From positions 69,231,829-69,295,828 of the forward strand of contig OW028573.1 in assembly GCA_932294295.1 (NCBI GenBank): 64,000 bases of DNA. Reading direction: 5' to 3'. Of the stretch, positions 13,238 to 25,887 are shown one piece after another; position 1 is the first letter of the stretch; every line of letters begins with the position of its first letter. The notes beneath the pieces were generated by a model that saw only the letters and a list, made by a program, of their open reading frames with translations, was not told the DNA's origin and ran no database searches. The DNA comes from Alitta virens. Lineage: Eukaryota; Annelida; Polychaeta; Phyllodocida; Nereididae. Both the position numbers and the translations under genes were made by a program.

Positions 13238-16200
13238 GTATGTATCAGTTTTTTTCTCAGGCCTAGAAAAAATATTTTTCATCAGTTCCAATTAGACTTA
13301 TTCGGCTTAAGGGGAAAAAAAAAGGGGGGGGGGGGTGGTGGTTTACTGTAATGTTAGGGTTAATTGCAGCTTTAGGGTCAAGTCAGCTGGATCACAAAAA
13401 CCAAAGTTGTTTTCTAGGCCTTGAGTCTGGAGTTCTACTTGCTGTAGCAGCCAGGTGCATAATTTCTGAAACATAGTCAGCCACCATGGTCAGCTCCTCT
13501 GAAGGTTCTGGGTTCGATACACAGCTTTGCTGCTCTTTAGAATCAAAATGTCAGCTTGCACTGTCTGGCAGTCATTAATGGCAGTCATTAATTGTTTGCT
13601 TGGAGGCATTTGAAATATCCCACTCATAATAGTAATATTTAATATGGTGTGGACTGCAAGATGTATCATCTCATCATTACATCTGCCAGAGCAGCTGTCA
13701 TGTATGCTTTTGACCGGTCACACGAAGTCAGTACTGTAAATATGTTACAGTCCGTGTGTTAAAGAATGAAATTTAACAGCTCGATGCATTGAGACATTTT
13801 TCATTGAGACATTTTTCATTCAAGGTTGTTTATCTATTGTTTGTTTACATCACTCTGGCATAGTAGTTTAAAATCAAGGTGGGTAGTCAAGTAGGTCTAT
13901 TATCTTTTCAGCTTGTCATATTAGTTAATGGTATATGACATCATTAGAAGGACTGTATATTGTGCTTATCACTAATCATTACAAAATTCATGTTATGGTA
14001 GCTACCATTATGGGTTAACATGAGATTACTAGGATTATCATAGTGTTCTCATTCCTTAAGCTGATCATAATGTTTATATATTAACTAGTCCTGATTGTAT
14101 GGAATTATGCAATTTTTGGCACAGACCAATCAGAACAAGATATTTGCATGTACAATGCATATATAATCAGTATAACAATTTACCTGCTGACAGAGCTGAG
14201 CTGTGGAAGTATAGTCGTGTGTTTTAAGCTCTATTTGAAGATGTTTGTTCAAAGGAAAATCACATGGTTTCCTGCTGGACATCGACCATATGTGGCTAGA
14301 TTTAATGGTGCTATTTCGTCTCTGTTTACTGCATTTATTTATTGGTATTGCTAATTGCACATTATTTATTATGAGCTTGATTGTATCAAAGTTAGATGGT
14401 GAAGTTATCGGATATTAGTCATATTTCTGTTTTTACTTTCCAAACAACACTACAAGGAAGTCTACCCTTTTTTAATATATCTATGTTGATTTTTTTCATC
14501 ATAGCGTTGTCACTAATATTCACTATTCATTGAGAGGATTTTAAGCTGGATGCTACTACATATCTACTCTTGTCTCCATACTGTTACGATGTCATAAATT
14601 TCAGATTGCATCATCAATCTGCAGATCACAGAACCAACAAAATTAATCCTCGATGAAACAGCTCAATGAGTTATGATCCAACTGTGCAGTCATTTTGTGA
14701 ATCTGTTTAACTCTAATATGTTTTGTGCCATTTTTTCCAGGGAGCACAACACAAGGCATCCCAACAGCTCATGTCTCACCTCATCTTTCCATGCGGATGA
14801 CCAGTGGTCGACATTCTGCTACGGGGGCTCTTTCTTACTCGCAACAGATGAACGATGAGTCAAATCTCCGCAGAGTGGCTAGTACAGATATGAGCCACTT
14901 ACAATCGGACATATCAGAAAAGAATTATGATAGCAATGTTGTGGGCATCACTCCTACAAAGAGATGGAGTTCCATGCAAAATGTGTCAGGGCATCAATCG
15001 TCTTTCCAGCAGCTGCTGCAACAGCATCAATTTGAACTAGACCACAGAGGTATGTTGGTGGATACAGACCCAACACTTCAACAAAGTAATTTTCTTCACA
15101 CGGCTGATGACACACATAGAGAATCAGACTATCGCTATAAGCAGTCAGTATTATCTCAATCACAGCAGTACCATGACCCTCCTTTTACTGAACGAGTATC
15201 TCCTTATAGCAGAACTTCCAGTGCAGTCAGTCCTCACGGTGCAGGCAGCATGACATCCAGTGGATCATATCTTGGCATTCCCAACTCCCACCTGTTCAAA
15301 ACACCAAAGATTTCATCAAGCCATTTGCACTCAGACCGTCACACGTACAATCATCCTGAAATATCTCAGTCAGGATACACCTACTCTAATGTTTCACCCA
15401 GATCCGTAACTTCAGATGCAGAACCAAGTCATGTCACAGGATCAGGCTATTTTTCTCCTGCTAATTCTGATGTTTACAGTGACATAACCTCTTGGCAACA
15501 ACGTCATCGGGATCAGCTGAAGAGACAGCATCATGACATCTTGCAGGTAGATTTTTTTTGTATGATTTTATTAATGGCCATGGGGTTTATATTTCATGTG
15601 GCATCAAATTATACTGCAAAGTAATTATTTCATGATTTTTTTAGGCTCTTGGTTCCAATGGAAACCCCACAGTCAATGCTTTCTTAGATCCGCACAAGAT
15701 CGATCCAGTTCGTGAAGCTGCAGACAGCATTATCAAAGAAAAGGATGCGATTATCGACAAATTAAGACTACAGGTGATTACAATGGAGAGACAAGGACGG
15801 GACTTGCCAGATGCCACTGACACCAAACAGGGCAAAGCTGCGATGCAAAGGCTCAACTATGATCCTGATGTGCATTATAGAATGCAGGTACTGAAATCAA
15901 AACCAATTAATATATTTGTGGCAATTGAGGGTCTTGCCAAAGTTTGTTGATGCTCAAGAAATGATGCACATATTTTGTTCTTACAGGACCTACACCTTGA
16001 CTCACAGACATCTGCTTCAAGGAATGAACGGAGCAATGGTATACTGAATACAGATTTGGAAGTCATTATGCTGGAAAAAAAACTGGGGTATGGAGCAACC
16101 TCATGTTTCTCTCCATTTGCTACCGTTTATAGTTCATATTTCTTAACATGATGATTTTTCCCCTCGTGTATTGCAGAGAAAGAGAATATGAAATGCAAGA

Positions 16201-18778
16201 ACTGAAAAATACCATGGAAACTGACAAGAGGATGAAGCAAGAGGAGATTAAACTTTTGCAAGAAAAGGTTAGTCAAATAACATAAACTGGACTTGCAATC
16301 CCTGCGTTTCACTGGTTATCAAGACATGACACCGTTTTTTGCACAAAATGTTATTTAACCAATTTGACAACTTACAGCTCAGCAGCAAAGACACAGATAT
16401 TGAAGACGGGAAGAAAAGATATTCTGAAATGAAAACTGCCCATGATACCCTGCAGAAGAGGCTAGATGCATTTGACAGATATATTGCTGATCTGCCTACA
16501 GCTGAACAGAATGCAGAACGAGTTATGGAGGTGTGTAATCTGTGACATTTCTGTTGGCTAACATCATGGTGTTACCCACTTTTAGTTTGTTTTATTGAGT
16601 CTGAGATAATTGCAATTTAACTATGTATATTTTTCAGATGAAAGAATTAAAAGACAAACATGAGAAATCCAAAGCCAGGGTTGGTGAACTTGAGAAGCGT
16701 GTCTCAGGTGCCAAAAAGTCAATTAAATCTCTACAAGAGTCTCTACAAATGGCAAAGACATCTCGTGAAGAATTGCAACATAGGCTCGAAGACACACAGG
16801 TAGGCATTGTGACAAATCTGTGTTACAGCACAATACTGTCTTTAATAATGCCAATGCCAGTCTAGTACACTGTATGCACTTGTTATTCTTTGTAGGCTGA
16901 TAATGCAAAACTGAAAAAGCAGCTGAGTTTTCTGGAGGGAGATGATCACAGGCCTGAAGATGATGTTGAATTTCTGAAGTCTGAGGTGATTCGCTTAAAA
17001 GGACAGTATGAGCAAGCTAGAAAGGTAAAACTTTTTATCATAGCTTTTGTAATTTGCAATACCTCGTTGAGAGGATTTATTTTTTACATGACTGATTGTG
17101 GGATATTTCAGCTTTTAGAAACTAAGCACAAGAAGCTGGGGAGTATGGAAAACAAATACAGAAAGAACATACAAGAGCTGCAAGAAAGACTTTCACAGGA
17201 AGAAGCTACTATTGATGGCCTTAGGGAGGAGATGCACAATAAAGACATGCATCTTAAGAAACTCCGGGCATCTGTAAAAGAAGTAAGTTATCTGGAAAAC
17301 AAGAATTAAAGAAGGACTGTTGTGTTGAATTTCTTAACTGTTATCAAGTAAAGTTATAAATTTTATACATTATTATTTTCGTCAGCAATCACTGTTTCGA
17401 TGTCTTTGTTGAATACATAATTTAAATTGAATGCTGCATTGTTGGGTGGGTGTTCATCCTGGGTAGACAAAAAGATTAAGAAAGCATTACACCACAAATT
17501 TTAAATTATAAGTTTTGACAGAGGGGGGGGGGGGTTCTCTGTCTTTATATTAGCAACAATCTGTTGGATGAGGGGAGCTGTCAAGTTGTTCTTGAGTGTT
17601 TAGAAGTATTTCTGGGGTCGTAGAGCAAATGGGAGACCTCGTGATTGGTCTTGGGGTGAGCATATATGTACAAGAAATTAAAAATGCAGAGCGGATTTTG
17701 GAGTGTTGAGAACTGCAATTGGTTTGGCCGGATGTAGGACATGCTGTTTCCGACTGATACATCCACCAGGGGCGCCACCCTCTAGTGATTGTGGGTTTTA
17801 TCATGGAATAAGAACTGCAACATGAACCTCAGAAAAGTTGCTGATCGTTTTGCATCTTTCTGTTGCGAAAATATAGTTATGCAATGAATTCAGGATGTTC
17901 CCACAACTTAACAACAATACACAAGGAAGCAAAAACAATGCACAGGGAGGAAAAAATATAAGAAATCCATCACATTAATTTAGCTTGGAATTAAGGTCAC
18001 TTGTCATGTGGTGGTGCATGGTGCCCATGGCTAATGATTCAGCTTGTCTGGCATGGTTTTTGGACATTTTGGACTTCTGCTGATGTGTAGAAGGTGTGCA
18101 ATTTCGTCCAAAATGCAGGTTATCTCACTGCTTTGATTTGACAATTATTATAGAAATTTCCCGGCCATGTCACTCCTTAGCACTCTGTCATGACTGCCAT
18201 CAGGTCTAGTTGTATTCTCTCATGACTGGTAGGTCAGTAAGTATGTCTACTAGATTTGATTGTAGTTTTACTCATTTCAGCTGAGTGCCCAAAATGAAAC
18301 TTTGATGGAGAAAAGCCTGTCTCTGGGAGATAAAGTGAAAGAACTGGAACAAAAGCACACAGGTGAGCAGGCCAAAGTGGAGCAGAAACTACTGAAGGAG
18401 CTCATGGCCTGCTATACAGAACTACATGGACTCGTCCAGATTTGCATTCAGCGTGCAGAAGGACAGGACCCCAATATCTCAGTGCTACTTGGTGGCAAAG
18501 GTGTGTAAAATTATATTAAAAAAGATTTAAGTTTGATGTATGATAATTTGGTTTTGATGTATGAAATGTTTAATGATCACTCATTTTCTGTTCATTTTAT
18601 TGCAGCCTGCAGTCCGCCACCTTTTGCAGATGTAGGTAGTGAGGATACTTTGCAATCTCTGAAGTATAAACTGTCTCATGTGAAGGATCTCAGGAGCGAA
18701 ATTGATAAACTCAGAGGAATTATATCTGACAAATATGCAGAGGACATGAGCGATAATCTGAACTGTATTACACAATAA
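10989..18778 (+). CDS. CEP85: Centrosomal protein of 85 kDa (CEP85/CEP85L family), 5' incomplete
   Basis: CEP85 is a pericentriolar coiled-coil protein; vertebrate CEP85 binds STIL and supports PLK4-dependent centriole duplication. Thirteen in-frame exons give at least 903 residues; human CEP85 is about 760. Exons: 10989-11260, 11962-12033, 13118-13237, 14741-15546, 15645-15887, 15987-16087, 16177-16267, 16378-16530, 16638-16799, 16896-17024, 17112-17282, 18281-18500, 18606-18778. Diagnostic matches to human CEP85, recalled from memory, are IPTAHV (visible residues 161-166), DRYIADLPT (601-609), QRAEGQDPNISVLLGG in exon 12, and the C-terminus LRGIISDKYAEDM ending in NCITQ. Residues 1-420 are Ser/Gln-rich and probably disordered; about 450-800 is coiled coil. 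No Met opens the first visible exon, whose first base completes a split codon, so at least one upstream exon is missing. CEP85 and CEP85L cannot be separated here; a single pre-duplication gene is likely. Confidence 0.92.
12163..12179. repeat. Poly-T tract
   Basis: An uninterrupted T run of about 17 bases lies in an intron of the CEP85-family gene. Confidence 0.8.
13787..13822. repeat. Short direct duplication
   Basis: CATTGAGACATTTTT occurs twice in tandem with a unit of about 18 bp, in the intron before the large exon of the CEP85-family gene. Confidence 0.8.
17283..18280 (+). other. CEP85-family intron 11; poly-G and CTCF-like sequence
   Basis: This is the only long intron in the coiled-coil half of the gene. 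It holds a G tract at about 17522-17534 and, at 17762-17790, CCACCAGGGGCGCC overlapping the minus-strand sequence TCACTAGAGGGTGGCGCC, which resembles CTCF-type motifs. No exon was recognised inside. Confidence 0.5.
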
Positions 18779-18852
18779 TGCATTAACGTACAGGACTTAA
18801 TGGAACTTGGAAGTCTCCACCTGTGAAATGTTCAGAATGTGATAAACCTGAT

Positions 18853-19204
18853 AATAAACCTGAATTGCCATACTGCTGATTTGCTTTGCAATATAATGTA
18901 CCCACCAAACTATTTTTAGGTTATTTTTTACTGGTCTTTGATAGGAATCTTGCTTGCTAGTCAAATGTGCAAGGTGCCACGCACATACATTTGTAATGTG
19001 TTCATTTAAACCAGAATATATATGTATAAGCTTTTCATATAAGTGACACAGATAGCTGCTGTGATGGCTCCTTATACAGTCCCATTACATATATATATTA
19101 AATATATTAAACTGAATGGTAAAATGTTGCTTTGGGTTCCCACCAATTGTATACAGCATTATTTTGTACCAATATGTACTTACTGTTGAAAAGCGAAGAA
19201 TAAA
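18853..19204 (+). terminator. Poly(A) signals of the CEP85-family gene
   Basis: AATAAA at 18853-18858 and again at 19199-19204 lies 75 and 421 bp downstream of the stop codon. The second, followed by a T-rich stretch with GTATTGTTTTATT, is the likelier cleavage site. Both lie before the LINE fragment at 19.3 kb. Confidence 0.5.
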
Positions 19205-19334
19205 TTCTGTTAAGAGAATTGGATGTATTGTTTTATTCCATTTAAATTCATGACTTCATGGTATTTGATTACAGTGAAATTTTAATTTATCAGGTCTGCA
19301 TGAGGAAATATTTTATATCACTGGCCTCATAGTC

Positions 19335-19862
19335 GGGAGTTAACATTTTTGTTGCTCATATCCCTTCAGCATCGGAATATAAGATTAACCTAGCCGAATT
19401 TGTTTACAAAGTACTTCATGAGATGTCACCACCAGTAGATAACTCCTTCTTCCCCAAACAAATCACTCCATATAATATGAGCGATAACTTGAAATTAATG
19501 AAACCAGTATACAACAGTTCAGTATTGTTCAGTATGGAATGAAATCAATTGCTTATCAAGGTCCTCTGGTGTGGAACATGTTACCCCATAACTTAAAGAA
19601 CATAGAAGATTTCTTGCAATTTAAAGACTCATTAAGAAGAAGCAATATCCTTAGTACCTGTCAATGTGGCAACTGTATTCTCTGTAAAAGAAATTCCTTG
19701 TAATAAGTTTTAATGGTATTTAACTACATATTTAATTTCACGCGCTCATTTGTAAATATTTCACCTTAATTGTTTTGTCATATTTTTTGTCGACGAAAAG
19801 CTTTTAGCTTGTGTTGTATTGTTTTATCACCACCGACTTTAAATAAAATGTTATCTTATCTT
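19335..19862 (+). mobile_element. LINE reverse-transcriptase C-terminal remnant with 3' tail
   Basis: Translation in two frames with one frameshift gives NLAEFVYKVLHEMSPP and then AYQGPLVWNMLPHNLK followed by FKDSLRR. These match the conserved end of CR1/L2/Rex-type LINE polymerases, where a WN-LP motif precedes a final helix. The fragment ends in AATAAAATGTTATCTTATCT, a short-repeat tail. It is 5'-truncated and inactive, and lies between two same-strand genes. Confidence 0.75.
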
Positions 19863-20189
19863 TACGAAAATGTTAGTTATATACTTACTATGCTAAACAG
19901 GGAACAAAAATAGTTATTTTGTATCACAAAAGCTAATGGTGTGGAATTTGTATATATATACATTTGACTCATCACAATAACTTTGGAGAGCAGCGTTATT
20001 GATAATAAATTTTCATATATATGCTCTGTAATAATACTATTTCTGTTTGATGAAAAAGAAAAGTTTTTTACTCGCAATCTTTTTGCTACATTTTGTTTAC
20101 TTATTGTAAATTTACGTTGAAATTTTAAAACTCGCGGAAAGTTATCACAGGCCATCAAAACATAGAATAAAGATATATCTTGACATGTA

Positions 20190-20322
20190 TTATATTTAGC
20201 GAACCTGCAGCAGGTGCGTGGGCGGATGGCACGTGGCTGCCGCGGCTTGATTGTTTACTATTCTTGGTTACGTCACAATCATTGTTATTTCTGTAACAGA
20301 GGGCGACACCATTTCTTTTTAA
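20190..20322 (+). promoter_or_regulatory. Probable promoter/5' UTR of the 20.3-kb gene
   Basis: A short GC- and CpG-rich island directly upstream of the ATG contains GGGCGGATGGCACGTGGC (GC-box-like plus a CACGTG E-box), CCGCGG and GGTTACGTCA (CRE-like). It stands out against the AT-rich surroundings. Confidence 0.45.
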
Positions 20323-20683
20323 ATGGCAATGGCTCTTCCCGATAATCTAATTAAATTAAGTGAAAATGCCTTAGCTCGCCGTTGGTGGACAGAGACATCG
20401 AAGAAGGAGCTGGATAAATACACTGCTGCTGTTTTGAACGTGTGTTTGGAAGCTGTCATAAAAATCAACGACCTAAAACGCCATCCCCTGATAGGATCAA
20501 TCCTACAGGACGATTTGCCGTCAAAAATAGACATTCAGTATCAGGTAAAATAGACTACTACTAATAATTGCCTACATCATCAGTAAATGGAGATATAATA
20601 TTGCCCTGGGCTACTATTAATTACTTTGAAAAAATAACAAGTGCCCCTATAGATATATGTATTTTATAATTTTAATCAAATCA

Positions 20684-20723
<40 letters not shown>

Positions 20724-22120
20724 TTGGTGGTCACAATCCAGCATGGGGTCAGTGTCCGAGCAGTGAAACTATTTATAGATATGTATATATAGTATTTATT
20801 GCACACATCATTTCTTGTTTAGGTTGTTTTAACTATCTACCTTCCCATTTTTTATATTAACTAATCAGACAGAAAAAAAGTGGGGGGAGGGGGTTAAGTG
20901 TTTAAGAGGTATATAACTTATACATATATATATCTAGCACTCATCCTTCCTTTACTTTTTTCAGAATAACCATTGTTTGGAGATTGGACCAATGTCACCA
21001 ATCTTAGAAGATGGCAAAAATGAGTTGTTTTCTGATTTGCATCATGGAGCACCACCTAATATGTAAGATGTTGGTTGATTTGCCTATCTTATTTAGTAAC
21101 TATTAAGGACTCAATGTAGTGCAAAACAAGACAATTTATCATACAATTTAATGCACAGGGATTTTAAGTGGATTAGTTATTTTATCTCTGTGGACTTGCA
21201 CATTGATACTAACTTTTGAATCATAAAACTGATCAAAAGTTACAGTACTTCACTTGCAAAGAGAGTTATATTATACTGACTAGACCATATCCCATTTTTA
21301 ATATTTAAATTTCAGGGCTTATGACAAGTTTTCCATGCCAGAAGTTTGGTGCGCATGCTGCTGCAAGAACACATCACCTTCGGAAATCCCAACAGTGGAG
21401 GAACAAACTGAACCAGAGTATTCATTGTGGGATTTCAGTTCCAACCCCTTGCTAGGCCTAAACTCTGATCGAGGAAATTCTCAACTTGAGAGACATTTCA
21501 ATGATTATCGGAAGTATGTTAACAGATTATGTACAGGAGGTTGGTACACCACCAAAGTTGACAATGAAAGTTTCCCAGCATCTTACCTTGACCACCTATA
21601 TATCAAACCTTTACAGAAGGTAAGAATCGGTACAACTTATTTAAATTTTCTTTCAATCTTAATTTAACTTTCTTTCCATCTAAACTTAATTTCCTTTCTT
21701 TTTATGTAAGGTGCCACCATTACAGCCAATGCTCAGGTGGTTTCCTATAATGGGCATAATTAAAATGCATAGTTAATATCATGTGCATGTCTTACTTTCT
21801 AAGAATTCCAGTTTTCTATACATTTATGTACCTATGTCCGTCAAAACAAGTATTTATCTATCTATATGTTTATCTCACAAGCAGTAAACTATTATATTTA
21901 TAACTTTTTCAAAATATACAAATATTCTTGGAAGGTAAAGCATAAATTCAGCACGGAGGTATTTTAATTGCAGGTTAAGTTTACTTTAATACATTACATT
22001 TTCAAAACACTTTGATAAGCATAACAAAACCCAAAGAAGTTACTGTCAGATTGCACATGGTGAGCTGCTTGCTGGCTCATGGTATATGTGTCCTTGGCCA
22101 ATATTTAAATTTAGAAAAAA

Positions 22121-22154
<34 letters not shown>

Positions 22155-25100
22155 GTTGTCATATGCCAATAATGGTTAGCTGATTACAGTAATTATGTTA
22201 TTAAATGTGACTAAATATGTGAAATTCTGTAGTATATAATATTAATGCAGGTTCACAGAACATTGTAATCAGTCGCTTAGTTATCAAGTAAATATTAGAC
22301 CGAGTGTACACAGTTGGCGTGAGGCTTACGCATACCGATTGTGTACACTCTAGGTAAATATGTTTTAATTTGGAATTATGATACATTTTATCAGAAATAT
22401 AATTCCTTTGTTTTTCAGTGAATTTATTCTACAGGGTAGAACATCCAATTTAACATCTTTTTGCATACTTCATCTGATTAAAAAAATTAATTGATATATT
22501 CTAGAAGCTTTTTTTTTTTTCTATTTAAAAAAATTCAAACATCATCAATCTTGTGTCGAAATATATCATGATGGTGATTTTAGGAATCAAAATATTTTTC
22601 ATACAACCAAAAAAAAAACAATACCTCACCACAGGAAACCTCACCTGCGGTATACTGTATATATATGTTTAATGTATCGCTTCTGATACCCAGCACATAT
22701 GTTTGATGTATCTCAATGCCTTGTTCAGTGAAACTGAAATGACACAAAATATTATTTGCATGGGCTGAGGGTTCATAAAAGAAATATTTGAACCAATGAG
22801 AAGCAAGACTTCAATATCTTTTATTACCAAAACTTGTAGGTCAGGCAAGAGATAATAACTACGTTATTATAACTACTATTTTAATTTGGGATATTATTTT
22901 TTCACTTTGAATATATGCTAGGTTCATGAAAAAACTGCTACCATATATTGCATGTTTGCTCATTTAAATTTTTTGTATGTAATAGAGTCAGTGCCAAACT
23001 ATTATTTTTCTGACTCTAGCTCCATCCTAAAACACTCCGACTGCTCGACTGTGACTCTGACTGTGCAGCTCTCTTAATTACACTGTCAATGGTCAACTGT
23101 CACAAATTAAGATGAAAGAATAAAACACAGTTAAATTTTTATAGGCACTGAAAGCACAGACATACAAGGAGTACCTAGTAAATGGGAACGTTCCAGGCTG
23201 GCTTACCAAACTTCATCAGCCTGAAATCAAGGCCATTTGGTCTGATGAATCAGACCTAGAATCAGATTCTGACCATGATTCAAGCACTTCAGATCAACAG
23301 CCGCAGCTCAGCGGCGTCAATTTATTATCTTCCGATGACTTTGAAAAATTGGTAGGTTGTCATTATGTCGCTGCATTTATAATCATTAAATGCATCTCAC
23401 TGCCGAGGGACTGCATACAAGGATTTGTCATTCTTGGGACTCAAAGCTTAAAAATCCATTTAACGTCAAGGACACTTTCTAAACTTACAGATACAGCAGA
23501 ACCAAGAATCACGAGCAAGTAATTGGTTCAACATGGATGGGCAGACCACAGCACCTCCAGTAGAGCCAGTATTGAACGAACCGACCATCGTCTCCAACCC
23601 ATCAGAGAATGTGGTTCCTTTGATGGAATGGAAAGTCCTGAGTAATAGAAATAAATGCCTCAAACAGGCTGTTCTATGTAGGAAATCAACAACATCATCA
23701 AGTGCTTTACAATGTAGTGTAGCTCAACCACCATCCCATCTGCTGAAGTCTCAACACGAAGAGCCAATGCCCATCCACAATACAATTGGACAGCCAATTC
23801 AAGATAATATTCCCATGCATTATCCTTATCATAATGACTACAACAGCATCAGCAACAGGGTAGATGTTAAGTCATCTAGCACCACTCATAGTTCCTTCCA
23901 TTTACGTGATAGAAGCTCCTCAGTAAGCTGGCCGCCTTCACATCCCTCATTCCTAGAAAACAGTGGCTATACCAGACCACTTCAAATGTCACAACAAAAA
24001 CCAAGAAGTCTCATTAATTGGTGAGTGCTACTCGAACCATTCTATGGTGTTCTGTGTTTAAGCAACATGTAACGAATGTTAATGCACTGTTTGTTTGTTT
24101 TTTCCTATGTTGTAGGGAAACAAAACCTGGTGATGGTCATATACAAACAGCATATTCTGAGGTCATGAGTCAAGTGAATGGCAAGGAAAATAACAAGTTA
24201 GTAAATACATATAAATGTACATTCTGTATGAAATACATAGTATATTTTGTATAGTGTAAAATATTGTTGACGAGAGCATACAAACAGCATTTATGGCTGA
24301 TATTATATAACACCTTTTTTTGTGTAATGATAAGAGTGACTAGGGTTGGCACCCATTAGTAAAAATGTGTCACTGCTCAAACTTCAATATCAGAGTGTGC
24401 ATGTAAAATCTATTAATCCTTGTAGAAGACTCATCTAAGGAACTATCTGAATGTATGCAGTGACAATATTTTGCTTTATTTGCAGGACAGCAAAAGGTGG
24501 TTTCCAGGTGTACCAAACTCTGCCATCGGTTCATTCAGAGCCAGTTCTTCCTATCTCTGCCTACATGTATCCTCCCACACCCACAATCAACCTAAGCCGT
24601 ACCAGGAACACCATAATGGACTATACACAACTGGAATGTTGCCCAGAGAAGGTAGGATCATTATCTAATTAGAACAGATTTTCTTGGTTAAAATCATACA
24701 ATACATATATTTGTATATATATTTTTTCTGTATTTCTCAAACAGGATGCCATGGGGGAAGGTGATGTAAAGAGATGGCAGCCAAAAATAGATGTCACAAA
24801 CTTAACAAAAGCAGAAAGAACAAGTGCACCTGATGGTCAGTCAGTATTAGCACAAACAGCGAAACCAGCACGACGGATTGGAAGCGGCAGAATTTCAATC
24901 ACTCCAGGTCAATGGGCAGCCATGTGGCCAGCGTCTGTACCCACTCGTAGTACATTTGGGAGCCAAGTTGTCCAGTATAACTCAATGGGAAGGCCAATGC
25001 GCATCAATTTGCCAAAACAACAGAGTATTCGCATCACTCATTCAAACAATTCCTCTCATCAGCATCAACCAAATCAATCAGCTAGATCAGCCTTCCAAGG

Positions 25101-25887
25101 CATGCCTACAAGCCAACCACAGTCGACAGCGCAAATCCAACCAATGCAACAGGGCATGTCTACTGCAAACTATGTGATGACCAATACTGCCAGAAGACCA
25201 AGACAGCTAACTATGGGAAGACAGCAATCCAACCTCATTCAGATTCCACTGCAGGACAGTGCTACAGACCCACGATTCACAACGCCAGAAATGCCACTCA
25301 GAAACAGTGCTTCGATGCCAGCAGTGCAAACCACCATACAGCCTTGTTACAATTACAACACAGAATACCCACCCCTCCATCAGAACCCTTTTACAGGTAT
25401 CCAAAATAATGCAGAAATGTTCAAACCACAGCAAAGTCAAAGAACAGACCCTTATCAAAGAACAGACCCGTATTATGTCCATAGCTACGAAAGCAATGAT
25501 TATCCTTCACATGAAGCATGGCCCAGTTTGCAAGAGGTACAAGGCAATACTATGCCAGCAGTATCATCACACGCTAGTACACATTGGGTCCAACATCCAT
25601 CTCAAAGTGCAGCGCACATTATGGCACAGAGCAATTTGAACTCCAACATGAACAACAACAACAGGAATTTAATGGACAATGATGGCTTTTCTGACCGACA
25701 GATCAGCAGAGATTTCAAGATATCTCCAATGGAATACAATAACCGGACAACAACCAAAGCAAAACACACAGTCAACAACCTGAAACTTTACAAAGTACTC
25801 TTTAATTCTTTCAAGAATGAAGGGAACCTTCTCCGGTTTCCTATGAACATAACACAAGATTGTTTTACTCAGAATGGAACGGATTGA
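20323..25887 (+). CDS. Unrecognised 916-residue protein, eight exons
   Basis: I do not recognise this protein. Exons 20323-20544, 20965-21062, 21316-21619, 23145-23351, 23491-24020, 24116-24196, 24486-24651 and 24745-25887 join into 917 codons with no internal stop; every junction has GT/AG ends and matching phase. The start is the first ATG after a CpG-rich island; a second in-frame ATG follows two codons later. Residues 1-280 look folded: an early RRWW, a Cys-rich CACCCKN near 123, LWDF near 147, GGWYTT near 182, then NGNVPGWL and an acidic Ser/Asp stretch. From about 300 the chain is rich in Ser, Gln, Asn and Pro and probably disordered, with scattered tryptophans (EWKVL, KRWQPK, PGQWAAMWP) that could be short linear motifs. 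No signal peptide or membrane segment is visible. Its 3' end converges on CBR4. Confidence 0.82.
20687..20725. repeat. (TA)n microsatellite followed by poly-T
   Basis: A TA run of about 28 bp is followed by a T tract, in intron 1 of the unrecognised gene. Confidence 0.9.
21712..21870 (+). mobile_element. Retrotransposon 3' tail, second copy
   Basis: This is a diverged relative of the 10455-10626 segment, ending in ATTTATCTATCTATATG. It lies in intron 3 of the unrecognised gene, on the same strand. Confidence 0.45.
22121..22151. repeat. (AT)n microsatellite
   Basis: A pure AT dinucleotide run of about 30 bp in intron 3 of the unrecognised gene. Confidence 0.9.
22302..22350. repeat. 49-bp imperfect palindrome (hairpin)
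   Basis: GAGTGTACACAGTTGGCGTG pairs with the reverse complement of the right arm, GAGTGTACACAATCGGTATG. The first ten positions match perfectly and all four differences are transitions; three of them would still pair as G-U in RNA. The loop is about nine bases. It lies in intron 3 of the unrecognised gene. Confidence 0.8.

Noticed and set aside
13480..13560. tRNA-like B box (GGTTCGATAC) suggesting a SINE
   Set aside because: No A box at the right spacing, no cloverleaf and no second copy seen. A similar GGTTTGAACCC near 51692 has the same problem.
24471..24668. Alternative frame across exon 7 of the unrecognised gene
   Set aside because: It would need phase 0 in and leaves in phase 1, after which the next exon hits a stop within a few codons. 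The frame starting TAKGGFQVYQ fits both neighbours.
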